A DNA stretch of 64,000 nt from Jeongeupia sp. USM3 (GTDB taxonomy: Bacteria; Pseudomonadota; Gammaproteobacteria; Burkholderiales; Chitinibacteraceae), in NCBI RefSeq assembly GCF_001808185.1, contig NZ_CP017668.1:2976001-3040000 (forward strand), in the 5' to 3' direction. The notes below the pieces were generated by a model. The model had not been told where the DNA came from. It did no database searches and saw nothing but the letters and a program-made list of their open reading frames with translations. Positions 1-7,198 of this stretch are shown one piece after another. Positions within the stretch are counted from its first letter, which is position 1. Each line of letters opens with the position of its first letter. The translations under genes and the position numbers were made by a program.

Positions 1-338
1 AGTCGGTCGGCCGCGACCAGATCGAGGCGGCGCGGGTGTTCGGGCTGAGCCGCTGGCAGACGCTGCGCCGCGTGGTCTCGCCGCAGGCGACCGCCTTCGC
101 CATCGGCCCGCTGATCGGCCTGGCGGTGAACCAGCTGCAGGTTACGTCGCTGGTGTCGGTGATCGGCGTCGTCGACCTGACCAAGATCGGCAACATCCTC
201 AATCTGCGCACGCTCGAACCGTTCATCGTCTGGACGGCGGTCGGCGTGCTCTACTACCTGTGCGCCAAGCTGATTGCGCGGCTGGGCGGCAAGCTGGAGG
301 CCCGCTTGCGCGCCCACAGCGACTGGAAAGGGCTGTGA
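1..338 (+). CDS. Polar amino acid-type ABC transporter permease, C-terminal part
   Basis: This is the 3' end of an inner-membrane permease gene; the 5' part lies outside the window and the reading frame is open from base 3. The visible start holds the EAA loop (EAARVFGLSRWQTLRRV), the cytoplasmic contact to the ATPase subunit, in the form typical of the HisM/GlnP family. Hydrophobic membrane segments follow (around 'FAIGPLIGLAVNQL' and 'IVWTAVGVLYYLCAKLIA'). The stop codon lies one base before the ATG of the ATPase gene, so the two are surely co-transcribed. The family imports polar amino acids or opines. The downstream glycosylasparaginase suggests a glycosylated amino acid here, which is inference. 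Confidence 0.9.
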   Translation, partial: SVGRDQIEAARVFGLSRWQTLRRVVSPQATAFAIGPLIGLAVNQLQVTSLVSVIGVVDLTKIGNILNLRTLEPFIVWTAVGVLYYLCAKLIARLGGKLEARLRAHSDWKGL

Positions 339-339
339 C

Positions 340-1074
340 ATGATCAAGATCGAAGGTGTACGCAAGGTATTCAACGGCGTCACCGTGCTCGACCATATCG
401 ACCTGACGGTCGAGAAGGGCGAAGTGGTGTCCATCCTCGGCTCGTCCGGCTCGGGCAAGTCGACGCTGCTCCGCTGCATCAACGGGCTGGAGAGGCTCGA
501 CGGCGGCGGTATCACCGTCGACGGTTTCGACGTCTCGCGGCCGAAGGAGCTGGCCGAGGCGCGCAAGCGCTCGGCGACGGTGTTCCAGCTCTTCAACCTC
601 TATCCGCACATGACCGCGGTGCAGAACCTGATGCTCGCGCCGGTCGAAGTGCTCAAGGTGCCGAAGGCAAAAGCCGAAGCCGATGCGCGCGCGCTGCTGG
701 CCTCGGTCGGCCTCAGCGAGCGTGCCGATGCCTATCCGGCCCAACTGTCCGGCGGCCAGCGCCAGCGTGTCGGCATCGCCCGGGCGCTTGCGGTGAACCC
801 GAGCTATCTGCTGCTCGACGAAGTCACCAGCGCGCTCGACCCGGAAATGACGGCCGAAGTGCTGCGCATCCTCGCGCGGCTGGCCGACGAGGGTACGACC
901 ATGGTTTTCGTCACCCACGAAGTCGAGTTCGCGCGGACGATCTCGAGCCGCGTGGTGTTTCTGGAAAAAGGCCGCCTGCTGGTCGACCTGCCGACCGCCG
1001 AATTTTTCGCCGACGACGGCGGGCTGGCGAACCCGCGCGTCCGGCAGTTTCTCTCCAATATGAGCAAGGGATGA
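340..1074 (+). CDS. ABC transporter ATP-binding protein (polar amino acid type)
   Basis: This is the cytoplasmic ATPase of the importer, 244 residues, a normal length for GlnQ/HisP-like subunits. Walker A is GSSGSGKST (residues 34-42), the ABC signature is LSGGQ (136-140) and Walker B is LLLDE (157-161), followed by the D-loop and the switch histidine in 'VFVTHE'. I chose the ATG directly after the permease stop. A longer in-frame start at 274 exists, but it lies inside the permease gene and would add 22 residues that do not belong to the family. Four bases separate its stop from the next gene, so the operon continues. Confidence 0.95.
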   Translation: MIKIEGVRKVFNGVTVLDHIDLTVEKGEVVSILGSSGSGKSTLLRCINGLERLDGGGITVDGFDVSRPKELAEARKRSATVFQLFNLYPHMTAVQNLMLAPVEVLKVPKAKAEADARALLASVGLSERADAYPAQLSGGQRQRVGIARALAVNPSYLLLDEVTSALDPEMTAEVLRILARLADEGTTMVFVTHEVEFARTISSRVVFLEKGRLLVDLPTAEFFADDGGLANPRVRQFLSNMSKG

Positions 1075-1078
1075 CACG

Positions 1079-1993
1079 ATGATTCTGCTGGCCAATTCCG
1101 AAGCCTGGCCCGGCTTTGCCACCTCGGTCGAGCTGCTGAAACAGGGCGCGCACGGACTCGACGCCATGGTTGCCGGCATCGGCAGGGTCGAACGCGAAGC
1201 CGGCGTGCGCAGCGTCGGCTACGGCGGCTGGCCGAACATGCTGGGGCGGATGGAGTTCGACGCCGCGGTGATGGACGGCACGACCCGCGACGTCGGTGCC
1301 GTCGGCGCGCTGCCCGACATCCTGCCGGCGTGCGCGGTCGCGCAGCAGGTGATGCAGCGGCTGCCGCACGTGATGCTCACCGGCGAAGGGGCAAAGCGGT
1401 TTGCGATTGAAACCGGTTTCTCTCCGGAAGAGACGCTGCTCGACGACAGCAAGCGCGTCTGGTGGGAGAGGCTGGAGCAGGAACTCGGCGCCGACATCGC
1501 GCGTTTCCCCGACGTGCCGCTGATCCCGCTGTCCCGAACCATCACCGACCCCGAGCGCGTCCGCGACACCACGGTGTTCCTTTGCCGCGACAGTGCGCAG
1601 GGCATCCACAGCGCGACGTCGACATCGGGCTGGGCGTGGAAATACCCGGGCCGCCTGGGCGATTCGCCGATCGCCGGTGCCGGCTTCTACGCCGACAGCC
1701 GTTACGGCGCCGCCGCGTGTACCCATACCGGCGAAATGACAGTACGCTGCAGTACCGCGCGCAGCATCGTGCTGGCGATGAAGCTCGGCCGCTCGCTCGA
1801 AGATGCGGTCGCGCTTGCCGTCGAAGAGCTGTCCGAACTCACCACGGGTTTCCTTGCCGGCGTCGTGATCCACGCGATCGACGCCAGTGGCGACCACCGG
1901 GTGGTCAATTTCCGTTGCCAGGGCGACATCAAGTACTGGCTGTGGGAACCGTCGATGGCGCAGCCGGAGCTGCGCACGGCATTGCGTGCCTGA
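1079..1993 (+). CDS. Glycosylasparaginase (N4-(beta-N-acetylglucosaminyl)-L-asparaginase), Ntn-hydrolase family T2
   Basis: The family cleaves the GlcNAc-Asn bond of aspartylglucosamine after self-cleavage into two chains. The 304-residue protein aligns along its length with bacterial glycosylasparaginases: N-terminal 'SVGYGGWPN' and 'PHVMLTGEGA', the autoproteolysis site D163-T164 in 'VRDTTV', the TST motif at 180-182, and 'GRLGDSPIAGAGFYAD' (191-206), which supplies the substrate-binding Arg192 and Asp195. The usual H-D-T triplet reads R-D-T here, so the residue before the cleaved Asp is changed. No clear signal peptide is seen, so the enzyme is probably cytoplasmic and acts after import by the flanking transporter. 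It could instead process other beta-aspartyl substrates (isoaspartyl peptides), but the GRxGDSP block favours glycosylasparaginase. Confidence 0.85.
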   Translation: MILLANSEAWPGFATSVELLKQGAHGLDAMVAGIGRVEREAGVRSVGYGGWPNMLGRMEFDAAVMDGTTRDVGAVGALPDILPACAVAQQVMQRLPHVMLTGEGAKRFAIETGFSPEETLLDDSKRVWWERLEQELGADIARFPDVPLIPLSRTITDPERVRDTTVFLCRDSAQGIHSATSTSGWAWKYPGRLGDSPIAGAGFYADSRYGAAACTHTGEMTVRCSTARSIVLAMKLGRSLEDAVALAVEELSELTTGFLAGVVIHAIDASGDHRVVNFRCQGDIKYWLWEPSMAQPELRTALRA

Positions 1994-2027
1994 ACCTGCT
2001 GGGCGGCCGCGCCTGCGTATTTCGTCC

Positions 2028-2135
2028 CCGTTCGATGCTCGGGATCCTCATGGACTTCGTGTCCACTGCGGTCTCCCCCAAGGGGGCTTCCAGCGGGGCG
2101 CCCTTGCTTCGTGCGGAAACGAACCGGTGCAGCCG
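2028..2135 (+). repeat. Degenerate intergenic repeat-like stretch, copy 1
   Basis: The gap between the asparaginase and binding-protein genes is 212 bases long, unusual inside a tight operon. It contains 'tcctcatggact' followed by an inverted, palindromic 'gtccac' pattern and a C-run/G-run pair (cccccaaggggg). The 12-mer also occurs in the gap before hemF near 10656. The two stretches share little else exactly, so this is a possible dispersed extragenic element rather than a proven family. Confidence 0.3.
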
Positions 2136-2205
2136 CCTGCTGAAGCAGGTCCTTAGTCTTCCGTTCAGACTTCAAACCTCAACCGATCGCTGACAGGGAA
2201 ACACC

Positions 2206-3009
2206 ATGAAAAAACGTCTCTTCTCCGGCTTCACCGTTCTGGCCCTCGCGGCCGGGATGACCTTCACCGCAGCCTCGGCCGTCGCCGGCAAACTCGAGGA
2301 CATCAAGGCGCGCGGCACCGTGCGCATCGGCGTGTCGCTCGGCGGCGAGCCCGTGGGCTTTCGCGACGCCCGCAACAACCCGGTCGGCTACGATGTCGAC
2401 GTCGCCAACAAGATCGCCGCCAAGCTCGGCGTGAAGCCCGAGTTCACCGACGTCTCCGGTGACGCGCGGATCTCGATGCTGATGTCGGGCCAGCTCGACC
2501 TCGTCGTCGCCAACGTCTCGATCACGCCCGAGCGCGCCAAGGCGATCGACTTCTCGCACCCGTACAACCGCGCCGGGCTGCGGCTGATCGTGCAGAAAAG
2601 CGCCGGCATCAAGGACCTGAAGGGCCTGAGCGGCAAGAGCATCGTCGTCGGCCGCGGCAGCACCGGCGAAACGTTCATCAAGCGCGAAGTCCCGGGCGCC
2701 AAGCTCGTCTACACCGACAATTTCGCGCCCGAAGGCGTGTTGCTGCTGCAACAGAAGCGCGTCGAAGCCGGCATCGAGGATTCGTCGCTGCTCGACTATC
2801 TGGCGACCAAGAACAACGCGCTGGTGACGCTGCCGGGGTTGTACTCGAACGACCCGATCGGCATCGGCATCGCCAAGGGCGACGCGAAGTTCCTCGGCTT
2901 CATCAACGGCTTCGTCGACGACTACGTCAAGTCCGGCGCTTACGCGGCCAACTACAAGAAGTGGTGGGGCAAGAGTGCCAACCCGCCGTCGCTGACCGAC
3001 GCGAAATAA
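2206..3009 (+). CDS. Periplasmic substrate-binding protein of the ABC transporter (SBP_bac_3 family)
   Basis: A 267-residue periplasmic binding protein. Residues 1-28 form a Sec signal peptide (KKR start, hydrophobic core, AxA-type end 'ASAVAG'). The mature part has the family pattern 'GTVRIGVSLGGEPVGFRD', 'GYDVDVANKIAAKLG' and 'DLVVANVSITPERAKAIDFS'. It should capture the solute for the permease and ATPase encoded upstream. The binding-protein gene sits last in the operon, behind the hydrolase, whereas it is often first. An intrinsic terminator follows directly. The ligand cannot be read from sequence; an amino acid or glyco-amino acid is likely. Confidence 0.92.
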   Translation: MKKRLFSGFTVLALAAGMTFTAASAVAGKLEDIKARGTVRIGVSLGGEPVGFRDARNNPVGYDVDVANKIAAKLGVKPEFTDVSGDARISMLMSGQLDLVVANVSITPERAKAIDFSHPYNRAGLRLIVQKSAGIKDLKGLSGKSIVVGRGSTGETFIKREVPGAKLVYTDNFAPEGVLLLQQKRVEAGIEDSSLLDYLATKNNALVTLPGLYSNDPIGIGIAKGDAKFLGFINGFVDDYVKSGAYAANYKKWWGKSANPPSLTDAK

Positions 3010-3030
3010 GCCGGTCCGCCGCACACGACA

Positions 3031-3055
3031 AAGCCGCGCATTGCGCGGCTTTTTT
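3031..3055 (+). terminator. Rho-independent terminator after the ABC transporter operon
   Basis: A perfect 9-bp stem, aagccgcgc / gcgcggctt, with a 3-base loop is followed by six T. It lies between the binding-protein gene and the convergent LacI-type gene. The T run favours the plus-strand transcript. Confidence 0.9.
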
Positions 3056-3066
3056 CATCGGCCGGC

Positions 3067-4083
3067 TCAGCCGGCGCTGCTGCGCGGCACGAAGCGCGTT
3101 GGTACGCGCACCGGCGGCATGCCGGGGCGGAAGCGCTCGGGCTCGCTCAGTATCTGCAGGATTTCACGCACATAATCGCGCTTGGCGTAGCCGATCGACG
3201 CGACCGGATAGGCGTCGAAGCGCGTCAGCGACAGGTCGTCGAAACCGTAGAGCCGGAACCGCGCCGGCCGGCCGTCGGCGAAGGACGCGCGGTGGACGTC
3301 GAGGATGCCCATCGCCATCGCGTCGGCGGTGCAGAACACCGCGTCCGGTTCGCCGGCGTCGAACAGCGCCGGTGCGGCGGCGTGGCCGCTCTCGTACGAA
3401 TAGTCGCCCTGCAGCGTCTGCAGCAACCGCAGGCCGTGGCAGGCGAACGCGGCGTGGTAGCTGGCGATCCGCGCGGCCTCGACGCTCGACGTCGCGCGGC
3501 CGGTCACCAGCACCACGTCGCGCACGCCCTTGGCCGCCGCGTCGGCGACCGCTTCGGCAATGCCGCAGGCGTCGTCGGTGAGCACCGCCGGCGAGTCGGC
3601 GTCGCCGCGGCCGTTGAGCATCAGCGTCAGCCGGGTATCGAACATCCGGCGCACCGTGGCTGCGTCGGCAAAGTCGGAGAACACCAGTACCGCGTCGACA
3701 TGCCAGGCGATGCCGCTGCGCAGGAAGTCCTCGACCCGGTCGACCGAGCCGACCCGCAGCAGGATCACCTGCTTGCCCAGCCCCTGGATCTCGGAAAGCA
3801 GCAGGTCGAACAGGTCGAGGTCGCTCAGGTCGTGGATGTGGTTGACGACGATGGCGACGAGGTTGACCGAACGCGTCGTCAGGCTGCGCGCGAGCAGATT
3901 GGGCTTGAAGCCGAGCTGGCGCGCGGCGTCGAGCACGCGCTGGCGCTTGTCGGCGGCGACCGGCCGCGGTTCGCTCGCCAGCGCGCGCGACGCAACCGCG
4001 CGCGAAACGCCGGCGAGCCGGGCAACGTCGGAAATGGTGGGTTTTCGCTGCTCGTCGTTCACGGTTGTACCGGTTTGTCGCAT
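3067..4083 (-). CDS. LacI-family transcriptional regulator
   Basis: A 338-residue DNA-binding regulator. The N-terminal helix-turn-helix is 'TISDVARLAGVSRAVASRAL' (residues 16-35), with the variable recognition stretch 'SRAVAS', then the hinge helix region 'LGFKPNLLARSL'. A periplasmic-binding-protein-like effector domain follows ('AVLVFSDF', 'DAVFCTADAMAMGILD', 'YGFDDLSLTRF'). LacI-family proteins usually sense sugars or nucleosides. Its position next to an amino-acid-type importer with a glycosylasparaginase is therefore suggestive of a glycosylated ligand (inference). I see no ribosome binding site before the ATG; a GTG seven codons downstream is an alternative start. A TATCAT box on the minus strand just upstream could be its -10. 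Confidence 0.9.
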   Translation of the reverse strand: MRQTGTTVNDEQRKPTISDVARLAGVSRAVASRALASEPRPVAADKRQRVLDAARQLGFKPNLLARSLTTRSVNLVAIVVNHIHDLSDLDLFDLLLSEIQGLGKQVILLRVGSVDRVEDFLRSGIAWHVDAVLVFSDFADAATVRRMFDTRLTLMLNGRGDADSPAVLTDDACGIAEAVADAAAKGVRDVVLVTGRATSSVEAARIASYHAAFACHGLRLLQTLQGDYSYESGHAAAPALFDAGEPDAVFCTADAMAMGILDVHRASFADGRPARFRLYGFDDLSLTRFDAYPVASIGYAKRDYVREILQILSEPERFRPGMPPVRVPTRFVPRSSAG

Positions 4084-4504
4084 TGGACGGCCATGATACA
4101 GCGAGCCGCCTCCGATGATGCGCAGGCCCCGTCGTCACGCATTTCGCGGCTGTGCCGTGCCGAAAAAGGCCAGCACCCCGCAAGGGGATGGCGGTCACAA
4201 GCGCGCGACATGCCCTTGCGAGGCTAGTAGTAACAAGTTATTGCCAGGGTGCGCAACGCAGCGGACGGTCTCTTTTCGGCCCGGCCCTGCGGGTTCGGGA
4301 CATTTCCGGCGCCGCGCGGTGTCGCCTGCTTGCGGTGCGCGCAGCGCGGCGTGACCGGTTTTGCGCACGCCGTCCCGAACTGCCCCGAACGCGGTCGCGA
4401 CATGCGCGACGACAGGCCCCGGGCCTTGATTTGCAAACGGTTTCATCCGCGCCCGGCCATGCCGCTGCTGTATAATCGGCCGTTTTGTTCGGGCTGCGCG
4501 GTGT
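4084..4504. other. Intergenic region with divergent promoters
   Basis: These 421 bases separate the LacI-type gene from the RNB ribonuclease gene and contain no convincing gene. A TATAAT box stands at 4471-4476, about 30 bases before the ribonuclease start, without a clear -35 element. Near 4227-4247 is 'gtagtaacaagttattg', which resembles 'gtagtcacaagctactg' at 12284-12300. Operators of the LacI-type protein may lie here, but I could not identify a good palindrome. Confidence 0.4.
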
Positions 4505-6358
4505 ATGCACGTTTTTTATGATGAGGATGGCGGCTTCAAGGTCGCCACGGTGAAGGAGGCGCAGGCCGCCAGCTTCATGATCGAGGACGTGCGCGGCAAG
4601 CGCGGCAAGATCAAGGCGGCCAACGTGCTGCTGAAGTTCGAGCGGCCCGACCCGGCCGCGCTGCTGGCCGAGGCCGAAGCGCTCGCCGCCGAGATCGACG
4701 TCGATTTCCTGTGGGAAGTCTGCGGTGCCGACGAATTCGGTTTCGAGGACATCGCCGCCGAATACTTCGGCGCCGGCCCGTCGCCGCAGCAGCAGGCGGC
4801 GGCGCTGATCCGCATCGCCCAGGCGCCGATGTACTTCTACAAGAAGGGCCGCGGCCGCTACAAGGCCGCGCCGGAAGAGAACGTCAAGGCCGCGCTGGCC
4901 GGCATCGAGCGCAAGAAGCGCGAGGCCGAGCAGATGGCCGCGTGGCAGGCCGAGCTCGAAGCCGGCACGCTGCCCGAGGCGTTCGGCGCGGGGCTGAAGC
5001 GGCTGATCCACCGGCCGGACAAGAACGGCCTCGAGTACAAGGCGCTGGCCGCCGCGGCCGACGCGCAGCAGACCAGCGTATTGCGGCTGCTCGAACGCGT
5101 CGGCGCGATCGCCGACATCGAGCAGTACTTCCTCGACGGCTTCGAGCTCGAATACTTCCCCAAGGGCCGCGACGGCGTCACCGACGCAGGTGTCGCCGCA
5201 CCCGACGAGCTGCCGGTTGCCGCGGTCGAGGCGTTCTCGATCGACGACGTGACGACGACCGAAATCGACGACGCATTCAGCATCAGGGCGCTGGCCAACG
5301 GCAACTGGCAGGTTGGCATCCACATCGCCGCGCCGGTGCTCGGCATCGCGCCCGGCAGCCCGCTCGACGCGCAGGTGTTCGAGCGGCTGTCGACGGTGTA
5401 CTTTCCCGGCGACAAGATCACCATGCTGCCGGACTCGGCGGTCGACGTGTTCACGCTCGAAACCGGCAGTGCGCGCCCGGCGGTGAGCATGTACGTCGAG
5501 CTGACCCCGGGCTTCGACGTCGTCGGTCACCGATCGGTCGTCGAGCGCGTGCCGATCGTCGCCAACCTGCGGCACGACCAGATCGAAGCGCACTTCAACG
5601 AGGACACCGCCGGCCAGGACGGCGGCGACTACCCGTACAAGCGCGAACTCAACTTCCTCTGGCAACTCGCGAATGCGCTCGAGGCGCGCCGCGGCAAGGC
5701 GGAAGACCCGAACGCACCGGTCAGGCTCGACTACAGCTTCTATGTCGACCGACTTGCCGACGGCGCGAAGAAGGTCCGCATCCTGCCGCGCAAACGCGGC
5801 GCACCGATGGACAAGCTCGTTGCCGAACTGATGATCTTCGTCAACAGCACCTGGGGGATGGACCTGCACAAGGCCGAGATCGCCGCGATCTACCGCGTGC
5901 AGGGGCAGGGCCGGGTACGGATGACGACACAGTTCGGCCCGCACGTCGGCCTCGGCGTCGACTGCTACGCGTGGTCGAGTTCGCCGCTCAGGCGCGCGGT
6001 CGACTTCGTCAACCAGTCGCAGATCGTTGCGATGATCCGGGGCGAAACGCCGCGCTTCGCCAGGAACGACGCCGAGCTGTTCGGCGCGATCGGCGCGTTC
6101 GACACCGCCTACGCCGCATACGGCGAGTTTCAGGACAAGATGGAACGCTACTGGTGCCTGCGCTACCTTGAACAGGAGAACCTGACCGAACTCTCCGCGA
6201 CGCTGATCAAGGAAAACCTTGTTCGCATCGACGGCCTGCCGCTGGTGATGCGCGTGCCGGGGCTGCCGGAATTGCCGGCCGGATCGACGGTCAAACTGCA
6301 GAGGCTGGCGATCGATTTCCTTGAACTGACCGTCGAATGCCGACTGGCGACGATGTAA
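4505..6358 (+). CDS. RNB-domain (RNase II/R-like) exoribonuclease
   Basis: A 617-residue protein of the RNase II superfamily, expected to degrade RNA from the 3' end in the cytoplasm. The RNB catalytic region begins at about residue 244 with 'FSIDDVTTTEIDDAFS', and the second conserved block is 'AWSSSPLRRAVDFVNQSQ'. In E. coli RNase II four acidic residues hold the metals (Asp201, 207, 209, 210). The equivalents here are Asp247, Glu253, Asp255 and Asp256, so one Asp is a Glu. The N-terminal 240 residues differ from the cold-shock domains of RNase II/R, and the C-terminal tail is short. It is therefore a lineage-specific RNB protein, neither typical rnb nor rnr. No clear ribosome binding site precedes the ATG. 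Confidence 0.88.
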   Translation: MHVFYDEDGGFKVATVKEAQAASFMIEDVRGKRGKIKAANVLLKFERPDPAALLAEAEALAAEIDVDFLWEVCGADEFGFEDIAAEYFGAGPSPQQQAAALIRIAQAPMYFYKKGRGRYKAAPEENVKAALAGIERKKREAEQMAAWQAELEAGTLPEAFGAGLKRLIHRPDKNGLEYKALAAAADAQQTSVLRLLERVGAIADIEQYFLDGFELEYFPKGRDGVTDAGVAAPDELPVAAVEAFSIDDVTTTEIDDAFSIRALANGNWQVGIHIAAPVLGIAPGSPLDAQVFERLSTVYFPGDKITMLPDSAVDVFTLETGSARPAVSMYVELTPGFDVVGHRSVVERVPIVANLRHDQIEAHFNEDTAGQDGGDYPYKRELNFLWQLANALEARRGKAEDPNAPVRLDYSFYVDRLADGAKKVRILPRKRGAPMDKLVAELMIFVNSTWGMDLHKAEIAAIYRVQGQGRVRMTTQFGPHVGLGVDCYAWSSSPLRRAVDFVNQSQIVAMIRGETPRFARNDAELFGAIGAFDTAYAAYGEFQDKMERYWCLRYLEQENLTELSATLIKENLVRIDGLPLVMRVPGLPELPAGSTVKLQRLAIDFLELTVECRLATM

Positions 6359-6367
6359 GGTCCGACC

Positions 6368-6934
6368 ATGTTGCCCAAACGAAAACTCGATGAACTGCTG
6401 CCGGTGCGCTTCCGCAACGGCGAGCAGGTCAAGCAATTCTCCAAACCGTGCGTGCGCTGCGGCAACATGCTGCAGGCGCGCGACATGGAAGGCGCGGCCC
6501 GGCTGGTCGAGGACCATCTGGCGATCGCCGCAACGGCACGCTGCCCCAAGTGCGGCGATTCGTTCGGCATTGCCTGCGTCGTCGACAACAGCAAGCGCGT
6601 CCGGCGCGTGATCATTCCGGCGTGGGCGTTCGGCCTCTACCTGCGCAACCTGCCGACGCAGGCCGGCGAGCTGAACCCGGCGTCGGCCCCCGAACGCCCG
6701 CAGCCCGAGCGGCTGCAGGCCGAGAACGAGGCGCCGCCGGCGCCCCATCACCGGGTCGAGCACCGCAACGTCGTCCGCGCCGACGAGCTCGTCGGCCGCT
6801 ACGGCGACAAGCCGATCCCGGCTTGGGTCGTCGTCGACGGCGCGCAGCTCAATTTCGAGCGTGTCGAGCTTGGCAACCGCGTTGCGCCGGGCGAGTTCCT
6901 GCTGGACGGGTGCCTCGTCTACCGCGCGGCCTGA
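6368..6934 (+). CDS. Zn-ribbon-like hypothetical protein linked to the RNB ribonuclease
   Basis: I do not recognise a named family. The 188-residue protein has two CxxC pairs, C28/C31 ('CVRCG') and C59/C62 ('CPKCG'), plus C70, a layout expected for a zinc ribbon or rubredoxin-like knuckle. A proline- and glutamate-rich hinge (about 105-130) leads to a C-terminal part with 'PIPAWVVVDGAQLNFERV'. The start lies 9 bases after the ribonuclease stop, so the two genes are probably one transcript, and the strong terminator behind it closes the unit. An RNA-related partner role is plausible but is inferred from position only. Confidence 0.7.
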   Translation: MLPKRKLDELLPVRFRNGEQVKQFSKPCVRCGNMLQARDMEGAARLVEDHLAIAATARCPKCGDSFGIACVVDNSKRVRRVIIPAWAFGLYLRNLPTQAGELNPASAPERPQPERLQAENEAPPAPHHRVEHRNVVRADELVGRYGDKPIPAWVVVDGAQLNFERVELGNRVAPGEFLLDGCLVYRAA

Positions 6935-6943
6935 GTCGCCCCG

Positions 6944-6980
6944 CATGAAAAAACCGGCCCGGGAGGCCGGTTTTTTCATG
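6944..6980. terminator. Bidirectional-looking intrinsic terminator
   Basis: A 37-base perfect palindrome with a 5-base loop: A6 tract, GC stem ccggcc / ggccgg, T6 tract, flanked by catg on both sides. It ends the ribonuclease/Zn-ribbon transcript. Confidence 0.93.
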
Positions 6981-7198
6981 CCCGGCATGCGGGCTCGCTG
7001 CGGCTGCAAGACGACAACCGGCGGCGCCGGGCGGACGGATGACGGGGCCGCCCTCTTGCCAGAAACACGATCCATTAGAATATGTTGCTTTGATGATATT
7101 TAAGCCATTCTGACGATTGCCTTGCCATTCCTTTGAAGCAAGAATCGCCTGCCTCCGTTTCCCGACGGGGACGACCACAACGATCAAGGGCGGGCGGG

